Assembly (NCBI GenBank): GCA_964529715.1
Contig: CAZGXI010000006.1
Location: 100,985 to 164,984, forward strand
Source: CAZGXI01 sp964529715
GTDB taxonomy: Bacteria; Chloroflexota; Anaerolineae; Aggregatilineales; Ch27
Reading direction: 5' to 3'
DNA length: 64,000 nt
Position numbers and translations under genes: made by a program. Positions 33,613 to 42,452 of the stretch are shown here, piece by piece (positions within the stretch are counted from its first letter, which is position 1; each line of letters opens with the position of its first letter). The notes under the pieces were generated by a model. That model had not been told where the DNA came from and did no database searches. It was given only the letters and a program-made list of their open reading frames with translations.

Positions 33613-34626
33613 ATGAACGAACAGCCGCGCGATCCCGATTGGGCCGACGCCCCCGGCCCGCTGAACGACCACGAACAGCCGACCCGCCGCATCGAACCGC
33701 CGGACCTGGACGCCCTGCCGCTACGCCGTATCGACATGCCCGAAGACTACGAACAACCCACCCGCCGCGTCGAACCGCCGGACCTGGATGCCCTGCGCCG
33801 TCACGATGCCGAAGATGACGGGCTGCCCACCCGCCGCGTCGAACCACCGGACGTGGATATGGCGGCGGAACCGACAGCCCCGCCCGCCGGGATGGACGTC
33901 TCCCCTCTGCTGCCCAGGCCGGAGGACTTTCGCCCGCGCACTTACACCGAACTGCCCTGGATCGGCGCGTCATCCGAGTCGCTCACAACGCCCACGCCGC
34001 CCGTCCGGGAACGTGCGGCCCGCAAGCGGCGCGGCAAAACGGCCCGCGAGCGCCGCGAGAGCGGACTCTACCTGCCCTGGTGGACACTGCCAATCTTGCT
34101 GGGCGTGGTGGCCTTCTTCGTGACGCTGCTGCTGTTGGGCCTCAACCTGTTCGGCGGGCAGACTGCGCCGGGCGGGGAAACGCCGGTGGTCGTGGTGATC
34201 ACGTCTGTCCCCACCACGCGCCCGACCGAGCAAGCCACGCTGCGCCCTTCGCCGACGGCCCTGCAACCCGGCGCGGCGCTGGAAGTCGCCACTGGCGAAA
34301 GCGCCCCCGGCGCGGCAACGGCCTTCGTCCCCCAGGGACTCGGCGGCATCACCGGCGAGCCGCCCACCGCCACACCCGCGCCCGGCGCAATCCACATCGG
34401 CGTCACGGTGCAGGTGGCAAACGTAGAAGGGCTGCCGCTGAACATCCGCGAGTCGGCGGGGCGCAGCGCCACGCCCCGTTTCCTCGCCACTGAGGGCACA
34501 CGCTTCACCGTGATCGGCGGGCCGCAAGAAGCCGATGGCCTGGTGTGGTGGCAGGTGCAGGACCCACAGAACGCCAGTCGCCAGGGCTGGGCGGCGGCAG
34601 ACTATCTGGCGGTGGTATCGGAATGA
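33613..34626 (+). CDS. Membrane protein with N-terminal PTRR(I/V)EPPD repeats and extracellular SH3 domain
   Basis: 337 residues. The cytoplasmic N-terminus carries three copies of a short repeat: EQPTRRIEPPDLDAL, EQPTRRVEPPDLDAL and LPTRRVEPPDVD, spaced about 25 residues apart. A basic stretch (RKRRGKTARERR) precedes one membrane helix (LPILLGVVAFFVTLLLLGLNLF, about 158-180), then a Thr/Pro-rich spacer and a C-terminal SH3-like domain (LPLNIRESAGRSATPRFLA to AADYLAVV). The repeated Thr looks like a kinase target for FHA binding (inference). Its stop overlaps the methyltransferase start (ATGA). Confidence 0.78.
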   Translation: MNEQPRDPDWADAPGPLNDHEQPTRRIEPPDLDALPLRRIDMPEDYEQPTRRVEPPDLDALRRHDAEDDGLPTRRVEPPDVDMAAEPTAPPAGMDVSPLLPRPEDFRPRTYTELPWIGASSESLTTPTPPVRERAARKRRGKTARERRESGLYLPWWTLPILLGVVAFFVTLLLLGLNLFGGQTAPGGETPVVVVITSVPTTRPTEQATLRPSPTALQPGAALEVATGESAPGAATAFVPQGLGGITGEPPTATPAPGAIHIGVTVQVANVEGLPLNIRESAGRSATPRFLATEGTRFTVIGGPQEADGLVWWQVQDPQNASRQGWAAADYLAVVSE

Positions 34627-35459
34627 CCCCCGACTACCTGACTCGCGTGATCGACTGGACGCAGCCCGGCATCGTCGCCGTCTTCGACGAAGCGCCGTTG
34701 TGGTCGGCGCTGTTTGGTCAACTGCTGCTAGATCACGTCCCGCTGATCCCCGGCGCGCGCGTGCTCGACCTGGCGTGTGGGGCGGGCTTTCCACTGCTAG
34801 ACCTGGCGCAGCGCCTGGGGACGACCTGCCGCGCCTGCGGCCTTGATCCCTGGCAGGCCGGGCTGAAGCACGCCGTTCAGAAAAAAGTCACCTGGGATGT
34901 GCGACAGGTCTGCTTTGTCCTGGGCGATGGCACAGCCATCCCCTGTGCCGACGGCGCATTCGACCTGATTACCTCGAACCTCGGCATCAATAACTTCGCC
35001 GATGCCCCGGCGGTGCTGAGAGAATGTGCGCGCGTGCTGGCGCCGGGTGGGCGGCTCGCACTGACCACCAATCTGCGCGGCCATATGCACGAGTTCTACG
35101 CTGCTTATGCCGACACGCTGCGCGACCTGGGCCGCGCCGATCTGCTCGAACACCTGGAAGCGCATATCGCTCACCGCTTCTCCCTAGCCGATGCGTGCCG
35201 CCTGCTGGAACGGGTGGGCTTCTGCGTGGCGCAGGTCCATGAGCAAGCCTTTGCCCTGCGCTACCTGGACGGCTCTGCCCTGCTGAACCATCGCTTCATC
35301 CAACTGGCATTTCTGGAAGGCTGGCGCGAGTGGCTGCCGCCGGAAGAGGTCGAACCGGTCTTTCGCCACCTGGAACAACGCCTCAACGCCCTGGCACAGC
35401 GCGCGGGTGGCCTGACCCTCACCGTCCCGGCGGCTTACATCGAGGTGAAAAAGCAGTGA
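34623..35459 (+). CDS. Class I SAM-dependent methyltransferase
   Basis: 278 residues. Motif I VLDLACGAGFPLLDLA, an acidic strand-2 end in GLDPWQAGL, motif II around DGAFDLITSN, and the post-motif VLAPGGRLALTTN: a methyltransferase-11/25-type fold. ATG at 34623 within an ATGA overlap with the SH3 gene. The C-terminal 100 residues may define the substrate. No function can be assigned beyond methyl transfer to a small molecule. Confidence 0.85.
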   Translation: MTPDYLTRVIDWTQPGIVAVFDEAPLWSALFGQLLLDHVPLIPGARVLDLACGAGFPLLDLAQRLGTTCRACGLDPWQAGLKHAVQKKVTWDVRQVCFVLGDGTAIPCADGAFDLITSNLGINNFADAPAVLRECARVLAPGGRLALTTNLRGHMHEFYAAYADTLRDLGRADLLEHLEAHIAHRFSLADACRLLERVGFCVAQVHEQAFALRYLDGSALLNHRFIQLAFLEGWREWLPPEEVEPVFRHLEQRLNALAQRAGGLTLTVPAAYIEVKKQ

Positions 35460-35493
35460 AAACGCGCTTGCGGCTCGCCCTGGACGGTGAAGT

Positions 35494-36000
35494 GTGATCG
35501 ACCATACCGACGTGGAACGGGCGCAGCCTGCCCTTTCCCCAGACCTGGACCTGCCGCTCAGCCGACCGACGCGGCGCGATTATGCGAAGGCTTTTCTGCT
35601 GAACTTCGCTCTCTACGCAGCGGCGATCCTGGTCTATGCCGCCGTCATGCCGGGCAAACTGCTCCAGGTGATCGTGCTGGTGCTATTCTCCGTATACATC
35701 TGCGGCAGGGGTGCGGCGCTGATCCGCCCGGTGGAGCGGCAGTTTCAGGTCCGGGACCGGGAACTGCTGTTCCTGGTGGTCGAGGATTACCTCAAGCTGC
35801 GGGGGCGCTGGGCGCTGACCGACCAGAACACGTTCCAACGGCGCTACGAGCTGCGCGTCTCGCTCGGCCTTTATCCCTTCACAGCGGTGCTGCTGATTAC
35901 CCTGGAAGAAGATTACGCCATCCTGCGCGGCCACGCGCTCATCCTGCGGCGGCTCGCGCCAGAGATCGCCCGAACGGGGGCGGGGACGTTGATTCGCTGA
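35494..36000 (+). CDS. Small membrane protein, function unknown
   Basis: 168 residues starting at GTG. A polar N-terminus with PLSRPTRRDY is followed by two adjacent membrane helices (FLLNFALYAAAILVYAAVM and LLQVIVLVLFSVYICG) and a cytoplasmic C-terminal region with YLKLRGRWALTD, ending in LILRRLAPEIAR. No family recognised. Probably cotranscribed with the methyltransferase 34 bases upstream. The N-terminal PTRR resembles the repeat in the SH3 membrane protein two genes upstream. Confidence 0.6.
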   Translation: MIDHTDVERAQPALSPDLDLPLSRPTRRDYAKAFLLNFALYAAAILVYAAVMPGKLLQVIVLVLFSVYICGRGAALIRPVERQFQVRDRELLFLVVEDYLKLRGRWALTDQNTFQRRYELRVSLGLYPFTAVLLITLEEDYAILRGHALILRRLAPEIARTGAGTLIR

Positions 36001-36076
36001 GGGCTGGTTTGAGCGCAAGATTCGAGCGGTGATGGGATGGTGGATCGGTTTAAATCGGGGGTGTGAGGTAACGATA

Positions 36077-36104
36077 GCAGGGGCGACGCCTCCGTTGCCC
36101 CTAC
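36077..36104. repeat. Family-1 28-nt palindrome
   Basis: GCAGGGGCGACGCC / TCCGTTGCCCCTAC, a less perfect copy, 33 bases upstream of the Ada-like gene. Confidence 0.65.
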
Positions 36105-36137
36105 CAAGACATTCGCATCTCGGAAGGGAAGAACACC

Positions 36138-37220
36138 ATGCCCCCCATGCCGCACCCCGCCCCAACCCTCGAACCCGCCGCTCTCACCGACGCCGACCGC
36201 TGGCGCGCCTTCGCGTTGCGCGACCGCCGCTACGACGGCGCGTTCGTCGTAGCCGTGCGCTCGACCGGGATTTTCTGCCGCCCGTCATGCCCGGCCCGGC
36301 GGCCTCGCCCCGAAAACGTGACCTTCTATCCCTCGAACGAGACGGCCTCCCAGGCAGGCTACCGGCCATGCCGCCGCTGCCGCCCCGATGAGGTGGACTC
36401 GCAGGTGAGCATGGTCCGGCAGACGTGCGCTTATATCGAGGCGCACCTGGACGAGTCGCCCACGCTGGCGGAAATCGGCGCGGCGGTGGCGGTCAGCCCG
36501 TATCACTTGCAGCGCGTATTCAAGCGCCTCATGGGTGTCAGCCCGCGCCAGTACGCCGACGCGCTGCGCCGGGAACGGCTTAAGGCAGGTCTGAAGGCGG
36601 GCCATGAAGTCACGCGGGCGATCTACGATGCGGGCTATGCCTCGCCCGGCGGCCTGGCCCCGGACGCGCTCGGCATGACGCCGACGATCTACCGGCGGGG
36701 CGGCGCGGGGCAGCGCATCGGCTACGCGGTTGCGCCGTGCGCGCTGGGCACTGTACTCGTCGCGGCGACGGAACGGGGCATCTGCGCGGTGTACCTGGGC
36801 GATGCGCCGGACGTGCTGGAAAGCATCCTGCGCCAGGAGTTTTCTGCCGCCGATCTTCACGAAGATGCGGAAACGCTCGGCGCGTGGGTGAAGGCGATCC
36901 TGCGCCACCTGGACGGGAGTCTGCCCGTGCTGGACCTGCCGCTCGACGTGCAGGCGACGGCCTTTCAGCAGCGGGTGTGGGAGGCGCTGCGGGCCATTCC
37001 CCCCGGCAGCACGCGCACTTACGGCGCGATCGCGCGGCTGATCGGCGATCCGAAGGCGGCGCGGGCGGTGGGCCACGCCTGTGCGACCAACCCGGCGGCG
37101 CTGGTCATTCCGTGCCACCGGGCGGTGCGCGGCGACGGCAGCCTGGGCGGCTACCGCTGGGGGTTAGAACGCAAGCGCGCCCTGCTGGACAAAGAGCGCG
37201 CCAGGGCGAAGGCGGAGTAA
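36138..37220 (+). CDS. ada: Ada-type bifunctional regulator / O6-methylguanine-DNA methyltransferase
   Basis: 360 residues combining alkylation sensing and direct DNA repair. Domain 1 is the Ada zinc domain with the methyl-accepting Cys in STGIFCRPSCPARRP and the further ligands in YRPCRRCRPD. Domain 2 is an AraC-type helix-turn-helix (LAEIGAAVAVSPYHLQRVFK). Domain 3 is the methyltransferase with TAFQQRVWEALRAIPPGST in part and the active site ALVIPCHRAVRGDG. All key residues are intact and length matches E. coli Ada. The ATG is preceded by AAGGGAAG. Autoregulation is expected from family knowledge. Confidence 0.95.
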   Translation: MPPMPHPAPTLEPAALTDADRWRAFALRDRRYDGAFVVAVRSTGIFCRPSCPARRPRPENVTFYPSNETASQAGYRPCRRCRPDEVDSQVSMVRQTCAYIEAHLDESPTLAEIGAAVAVSPYHLQRVFKRLMGVSPRQYADALRRERLKAGLKAGHEVTRAIYDAGYASPGGLAPDALGMTPTIYRRGGAGQRIGYAVAPCALGTVLVAATERGICAVYLGDAPDVLESILRQEFSAADLHEDAETLGAWVKAILRHLDGSLPVLDLPLDVQATAFQQRVWEALRAIPPGSTRTYGAIARLIGDPKAARAVGHACATNPAALVIPCHRAVRGDGSLGGYRWGLERKRALLDKERARAKAE

Positions 37221-37240
37221 CCGCAAAGGGCGCAAAGGTT
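37219..37240. repeat. CCGCAAAGGGCGCAAAGG-type dispersed repeat
   Basis: AACCGCAAAGGGCGCAAAGG begins at the stop codon of ada. Related to the copies at 16374 and 25487. Confidence 0.45.
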
Positions 37241-37252
37241 CTCAAGAAATCG

Positions 37253-37279
37253 GCAGCGGCGGCTTGAAGCCACCGCTAC
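37253..37279. repeat. Family-2 palindrome between convergent genes
   Basis: GCAGCGGCGGCTT-G-AAGCCACCGCTAC, with one mismatch pair near the middle of the stem and one at the end. It lies between the stops of ada and the right-handed-repeat protein gene. Confidence 0.72.
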
Positions 37280-37291
37280 GTGTGTTTGAGC

Positions 37292-38755
37292 TTACTCCGC
37301 CACGCTCGCGCCGAACTCGAACGCACCCGCGTCGCAGCGGCCCGTGCGCTGCGCGCCGCGCTGGTCGAAAGACGCACAGTAGGCCGGGTCGCCCGCGTCG
37401 ATGGCGGCGCTGCCGGGCAGCAGGGCATGAGTCAGGGTCGGGCCGCCATTGTCGGCCAGAGCAGTATTCAGGCCGCTCAGGTCCATCTGCTGCGAGCCAG
37501 GGCAGCTTCCGTCGCCGTCGATGTTGCCGCTGCCGATGGCAATGCCATTGCAGTTGGTCTCGCGGTTGCTGTCCACGTTGCCCACCAGCAGGCTATTGTA
37601 CAGAGCAATCCCGCCGCCGTGAAAAGTGTTCACGTCCACCGCGCCGAAGCCCCCCGGCGCATAGTTGGCGGTGAAGGTACAGTTGGTAATGGTGAAGGGC
37701 AGTTCGGGCCGCGAATCCGGGAAGCTGTAGATCGCGCCACCTGTGCCGCCGGCCACGTTGGCAGAAAAGGTGCTGTTGGAGACGGTCGCCCCGCCGTTGG
37801 TGTTGTAGATCGCGCCGCCGTGCTGCGCTGCCTGGTTATGATCGAAGGTGCTGCCTACAACGGTCAGCAGGCCGCTGTTGTAGATGGCCCCGCTCCCGTT
37901 GTAGCTGAAGGCGCTGTACTCGACCACCAGGGTCCCGGTATTCATGGCTCCGAGCCAGCCATCTCTGACGGTGATGCGGCGCAGCGTCAAACTGCCGGTC
38001 GCATCAACCCGGAAGAAGCTGAGGCGCGGCGCGTCTTCGGCGGAAGTTATGGTGAAGCCGCCGCCGTCGATGATCACCGTTCCGGTGATGGGCGGCAGTC
38101 CCCACGCGGCTTCAGCTTCATACGGCCCGACCAGCGTAACATCCCCGGTCAGTTGAACAAGCGTCACCGCGCCGCCCGCCGTGCAGCCGCCAGAAGCCGC
38201 GCCCGTGCTCGCCGCCAGAAGCGCGTCGGCCAGGGTGCAGTCGTCGCCAACGATGAGCGTCACAGGGAGCGGCGTGGCCGTCGGCGGGACGACCGCCGGG
38301 CTTTCCTCCTCCTCGCCTCCCCCGCCCGTGAGCGTCAGCAGCGCGCCCAGCAAAACAACCGCGATCAACACAACGGCGATGATCAACACCGGGCCTTGCC
38401 GGGACGCGGTGGGCGCCTGGCGCGCTCGAACGGGGGGCGTCGGCGCGGTTGCCGCCTTTGAGGAAGCCATCCCTTCCAGGAGGTCTACATGTTCCCCAAA
38501 GGCATCGAGCATCCCGTCCAGCGCGTTCACGCGCTGGTACATGGCGTCTCTGACCTGTTGGGGCCACTGCTCGGTGATCGCCAGCGCAATAAAGGAGGCG
38601 CGTATCCGTTCGACGATTTCTTTGTGCCGCAGCACCGGGTGATCGATCAGGATTTGCAGGATGTCGCCTTCGGTTTTCGTGTCGATCAGGGCCTGAACGG
38701 CGGCCTGGAGTTCGGCTTCTGTAAAGGTAAGCGGGGACTGGTTGGGATCAGCCAC
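37292..38755 (-). CDS. Membrane-anchored right-handed parallel beta-helix (PMP-repeat-like) protein
   Basis: 487 residues. A 100-residue alpha-helical cytoplasmic domain (TEAELQAAVQALIDTKTEGD, then ...EQWPQQVRDAMYQRVNAL) precedes one membrane helix (GPVLIIAVVLIAVVLLGALLTL, about 122-143). The extracellular part has a CSLREA-like start (VGDDCTLADALLAAS) and repeated beta-helix rungs with GGAIYN and NSTFSANVA motifs of the Chlamydia-PMP type, ending in DAGAFEFG. Such domains act in adhesion or surface structure. GTG at 38755 is chosen because AAGGAG lies eight bases upstream; ATGs at 38785 and 38791 are alternatives. The helical N-domain is unusual for PMP-type proteins. Confidence 0.75.
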   Translation of the reverse strand: MADPNQSPLTFTEAELQAAVQALIDTKTEGDILQILIDHPVLRHKEIVERIRASFIALAITEQWPQQVRDAMYQRVNALDGMLDAFGEHVDLLEGMASSKAATAPTPPVRARQAPTASRQGPVLIIAVVLIAVVLLGALLTLTGGGGEEEESPAVVPPTATPLPVTLIVGDDCTLADALLAASTGAASGGCTAGGAVTLVQLTGDVTLVGPYEAEAAWGLPPITGTVIIDGGGFTITSAEDAPRLSFFRVDATGSLTLRRITVRDGWLGAMNTGTLVVEYSAFSYNGSGAIYNSGLLTVVGSTFDHNQAAQHGGAIYNTNGGATVSNSTFSANVAGGTGGAIYSFPDSRPELPFTITNCTFTANYAPGGFGAVDVNTFHGGGIALYNSLLVGNVDSNRETNCNGIAIGSGNIDGDGSCPGSQQMDLSGLNTALADNGGPTLTHALLPGSAAIDAGDPAYCASFDQRGAQRTGRCDAGAFEFGASVAE

Positions 38756-39030
38756 GTAGATCACTCCTTGTTGCAGATACAGCATAAACACAACCCCGGC
38801 GAAAGAGCGGTTATTCTTGCGGTGCGTTCAGGAGAAGCAGGAGGGTATTGGTTGGGGAAATACCCGACCGCATTGCAAGGCAGCCGTTCTGGTCAGCATA
38901 GCATAGTTTGCGTCCACCGCAAGGCGATCAGCGGATGGTCGGGCTGAGGCCAGGATTCGCCCGCATGTTCGATTTCTCGTATAATAAAACACCATCCGAA
39001 CAACGTGCCGGTGCTATAGGATTTATGGTC

Positions 39031-41088
39031 ATGCCCTTTACTTCCCCTGCCGAGCGCGCGGCACAGCTCCGCGCCGAGATCAACGAGCACAACTATCGCT
39101 ATTTCGTGCTGAATGCGCCGGTCATCAGCGATCCCGAATACGACGCGCTGTTGGCCGAACTGGAAGCCCTAGAGGCCGAATACCCAGAACTCGTCACGCC
39201 CGACTCGCCCACGCGCCGCGCCGGGTCGGACCTGCAACCGGAGTTCCGCAAGGTGCAGCATCCAGGGCTGATCGGCAGCCTGGCCAAAGCCTTCGAGGCC
39301 GACGAAATCCGCGCCTGGCGCGACCGCATCACCAAGCTGCTGCCACCGGGCACGCCGCTGGATTACACCCTGGAACCCAAGCTGGATGGCCTCTCGGTGG
39401 TGCTGACTTACGAAAACGGCGTGCTGACTCTGGGCGCGACACGCGGCGATGGCGTGATCGGCGACGACGTGACGGCCAACATCCGCACCATCCCGACCGT
39501 GCCACTGCGCATCCCCGTGACCAAAGACGGCCCACCTGCCCCCCCCCGGCTGGTCGTGCGCGGCGAGGCGTACCTGCCCCTCTCGGCATTCGCCACCCTG
39601 AACGCGCGCCAGCGCGAGGCCGGGGAGATGGTCTTCATCAACCCGCGCAATGCCGCCAGCGGCGCGCTGAAAAATAAGGACCCTCGTGAAACGGCCCGCC
39701 GCCCGCTGCGCGTCTTCGTCTATGCCATCGTAGACGCCGACGGCGCGATCCCGACCACCCAGTGGGAGCGTCTGAACTACCTGCGCGCGCTGGGATTCTC
39801 CGTGCCGCCGGACGTGGCCCACTACGCTGATCTGGAGAGCCTGATCGCGGCCATCCCTACCTACCAGGAGCGCCGCCGCACCTATGACTATGAGACCGAC
39901 GGGCTGGTGATCAAGGTCAACGACCAGCGCATTTCCGACGGGTTAGGCGTGATCGGTGCGAAGAACCCGCGCGGCATGATCGCCTACAAGTTCCCCGCTG
40001 AAAAAGGTCAGACCAAGCTGATCGACGTGGCGTTCTCCATCGGGCGGACCGGGGTGCTCAAGCCGGGCGCGATTCTAGAGCCGGTCTTCGTCGGCGGCAC
40101 GACCATCCGCAACGTCAGCCTGCACAACTTCGACCAGATCGCTGCCAAAGACATCCGCATCGGCGACACCGTGATCGTCAAGCGCGCGGGCGACGTGATC
40201 CCCTACATCGAGGGTGTGGTCTTGGAAGACCGCGACGGCAGCGAGACGCCTATCACCGTGCCGACGGCCTGCCCCTATTGCGGCCAGGCCGTCGTGCGTC
40301 CAGAAGGGCTGGTCGATTACTATTGCTCCAATCCCTACTGCCCGGAGCGCGTCTTCCGCAGCCTGGAATTCTTCGTCTCGCGCGGCGCATTGGACATTGA
40401 GGGCCTGGGCACGATGACGGTTAAGCAGTTGATGGACGTGGGGCTGATCAAGGACGAGGCAGACATCTTCTACCTCAAGGCCGAAGACCTGCTGGCCCTG
40501 GACCGCTTCGCCGAGAAGAAGGTCGAAAACCTGCTCAAGGGCATCGAGGAGGCCAAACACCGCCCGCTGTACCGCCTGATCACGGCGTTGGGCATCGAGG
40601 GCGTGGGCGAAGTCATGGCGCGCACGCTGGCAGATTACTTCGGCAGCGTGGACGCCCTGGCGCAGGCGTCCGTGACGGAGCTGATGCAGGTCGAGGGCGT
40701 CGGGCCGAATGTGGCCCAGGCGATAGTGGACTGGTTCGCCGACCCGTTTCACCAGACGCTCATCGCCAAGCTCAAGGCGGCGGGCGTGACCATGACCGCC
40801 GGGGAGCAGCCGCCCGTTGCCAGCGACGCGCTGGCCGGGCTGACCTTCGTCATTACCGGAACGCTGCCCACGCTGAGCCGCGAGGAAGCGAAGGCGCTCA
40901 TCGTGGCGCACGGCGGCAAGGTGGTGGACAGCGTGAGCAAGAAGACGAGCTATCTGGTCGTGGGCGAGGCGGCGGGGAGCAAACTGGTCAAGGCACAGCA
41001 GTTGGGCGTGCCCATATTAGATGAAGACGCCCTGCGCGCGCTGATCGCGGGCGGCGGACTGTCTGGGGAAGCGCCCGCACAGCAGTAA
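39031..41088 (+). CDS. ligA: NAD-dependent DNA ligase
   Basis: 685-residue replicative ligase that seals nicks using NAD+. Visible: the N-terminal Ia domain with NEHNYRYFVLNAP, the adenylated Lys in LEPKLDGLSV, TRGDGVIGDDVT, the OB fold, the zinc finger CPYCG...YYCSNPYCPERV, the HhH region (EGVGEVMARTLADYFG) and a C-terminal BRCT domain (LAGLTFVITGTLPTLSREEA in part, SYLVVGEAAGSK). Length is normal. ATG at 39031 has AGGA nine bases upstream; 39025 is possible. Confidence 0.97.
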   Translation: MPFTSPAERAAQLRAEINEHNYRYFVLNAPVISDPEYDALLAELEALEAEYPELVTPDSPTRRAGSDLQPEFRKVQHPGLIGSLAKAFEADEIRAWRDRITKLLPPGTPLDYTLEPKLDGLSVVLTYENGVLTLGATRGDGVIGDDVTANIRTIPTVPLRIPVTKDGPPAPPRLVVRGEAYLPLSAFATLNARQREAGEMVFINPRNAASGALKNKDPRETARRPLRVFVYAIVDADGAIPTTQWERLNYLRALGFSVPPDVAHYADLESLIAAIPTYQERRRTYDYETDGLVIKVNDQRISDGLGVIGAKNPRGMIAYKFPAEKGQTKLIDVAFSIGRTGVLKPGAILEPVFVGGTTIRNVSLHNFDQIAAKDIRIGDTVIVKRAGDVIPYIEGVVLEDRDGSETPITVPTACPYCGQAVVRPEGLVDYYCSNPYCPERVFRSLEFFVSRGALDIEGLGTMTVKQLMDVGLIKDEADIFYLKAEDLLALDRFAEKKVENLLKGIEEAKHRPLYRLITALGIEGVGEVMARTLADYFGSVDALAQASVTELMQVEGVGPNVAQAIVDWFADPFHQTLIAKLKAAGVTMTAGEQPPVASDALAGLTFVITGTLPTLSREEAKALIVAHGGKVVDSVSKKTSYLVVGEAAGSKLVKAQQLGVPILDEDALRALIAGGGLSGEAPAQQ

Positions 41089-41112
41089 GGGCGACGTATG
41101 CGTCGCCCCTAC
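41085..41112. repeat. Family-1 28-nt palindrome overlapping the ligA stop
   Basis: GTAAGGGCGACGTA / TGCGTCGCCCCTAC; the ligA stop TAA forms part of the left arm. It lies between convergent gene ends. Confidence 0.8.
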
Positions 41113-41151
41113 ACAACATGTAAACCGGTAGAGGCACCCCATGACGCGCCC

Positions 41152-42063
41152 CTACATCCCCTCGATCAGGCCATAGTTCCGCAAGACATGCAGTATCTCC
41201 ACTGTAATCTTGCCCGCCCATTCTCGTTTGGCGATCTCCCAGATGTCTTCATACTGTCCCCACTGCCAGCCGGGCCACCAGCCGCCATCCTCGCCCTGAC
41301 GGGCAATCTCCCGTTCCAGGGAATGCGCCACCGCCTCCGGCAGAAAGCGCGCCAGGATCGAATCCGGCGACGGGGCCAACCACACGACGCGCACTTCGGC
41401 GTAATTCTCGTCGGTCGGCGGATAGCGGGCAAAGGTGGCACGGATTTTGTGTTCCACCTCGTTTTTAAAAGCCGTCGGCAGGTATGGCGCGGCGCGCTGC
41501 CAGCACAGGATGTTGTACCGGTACAGGCCTCCAATCGTCTCCTCACATGCCAACACCTTGCGGGCACGATAGGTGATGGTCCTGAGCAGCTCGTTGGAAA
41601 CCCATTGGGCATAGCAATACAGATAGCCCAGCAGTTCTGCGCTGGGATTGGCCCAGTCAGCCCCTTCAGGCGGGCGAAGCTCACTCACGCGCCACCAGGG
41701 GGCGTGCGGTTCAGCATTCACGTTCAGGTACGTCGCAGGCCAGTAATCGTCCACCAGGTCATAGGTCGAAACCAGGTAGTGAATGGCGCGCGCGACCAGG
41801 GGATGATCCGCACCGGTGTTCACCGCGACCATGTATTGCAGCGCGACCGAAGTTGCCATCGGCGACGACGCCCCCAGGCGGAAATCCGGCTCGATGCCAT
41901 GCCCAAAGCCGCCGTCGGCGTTCTGGTAATCCGCCAGCGCCGCCAGAACGGCCTCCGCCGGACCACGCTCGAAATAATATTCAAATAACCGCAGGTCGAG
42001 CGGACGGGCATAAGTACGGATAAACTCGCGGGCCTGTTCAAAACCGCGTCGGGTGAGTTTCAT
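41152..42063 (-). CDS. Terpenoid-cyclase/prenyltransferase-fold protein
   Basis: 303 residues with the alpha6-barrel repeats of squalene-cyclase-like proteins: LADYQNADGGFGHGIEPD (about residues 43-60), then GEDGGWWPGWQWGQYEDIWE near 270. Such stand-alone barrels occur widely in soil bacteria; their substrates are mostly unknown. No DxDD cyclase motif is seen, so a true triterpene cyclase is unlikely. ATG at 42063 (MKLTRRGFEQ) chosen over 42135. No membrane segments. Divergent from the RpiR operon. Confidence 0.7.
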   Translation of the reverse strand: MKLTRRGFEQAREFIRTYARPLDLRLFEYYFERGPAEAVLAALADYQNADGGFGHGIEPDFRLGASSPMATSVALQYMVAVNTGADHPLVARAIHYLVSTYDLVDDYWPATYLNVNAEPHAPWWRVSELRPPEGADWANPSAELLGYLYCYAQWVSNELLRTITYRARKVLACEETIGGLYRYNILCWQRAAPYLPTAFKNEVEHKIRATFARYPPTDENYAEVRVVWLAPSPDSILARFLPEAVAHSLEREIARQGEDGGWWPGWQWGQYEDIWEIAKREWAGKITVEILHVLRNYGLIEGM

Positions 42064-42416
42064 CACGCACCTCAATTCCAGGGCAGCGCGTCCAGGGTTG
42101 GTTAAAATTATAGAGGAAGTGTGAGCAAACCTCAATGAGATCGCAAGGGGCGCTCCCCACGCTGCCGGGCAGTTGTGTGATCGCCGCGCCGGAGCGTCCC
42201 CCGGTCAGGCGCACCGCCGAGCAAAAAAACGCCTATATCCTGTTTTGCACTGCTATTGCACTCCCGAAACATATCCCTGCACCAGTTCTGCACGCTGCCC
42301 GTTGACTCCTGTTTCGACCTTGTGCTAAGTTGGGAAAGGGCTGTTTCTACACATCTGTATGGTGGCCGATTCCGGCCCAGCTCATCCACGCACGTTGCCG
42401 CCCACTTTCGAGCATA
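42064..42416. other. Gene-free divergent region, AT-richer
   Basis: Upstream of the cyclase-fold gene on one side and the RpiR promoter on the other. Nothing recognisable beyond short AT-rich patches near 42100-42120, where the cyclase-fold promoter is expected. No RNA gene seen. Confidence 0.4.
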
Positions 42417-42445
42417 TTGCATAAGAGAGCACTGTACACTATAAT
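42417..42445 (+). promoter_or_regulatory. Sigma-70-type promoter of the RpiR/methylthioribose operon
   Basis: TTGCAT (42417-42422), exactly 17 bases, then a consensus TATAAT (42440-42445). Transcription should start near 42452, inside or at the edge of the palindromic operator. Confidence 0.72.
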
Positions 42446-42452
42446 GCATTCA

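Noticed and set aside
33493..33672. Longer N-terminus for the ferredoxin
   Set aside because: The added 60 residues have no ferredoxin similarity and would cover the divergent promoter region; ATG at 33492 has an excellent ribosome site.
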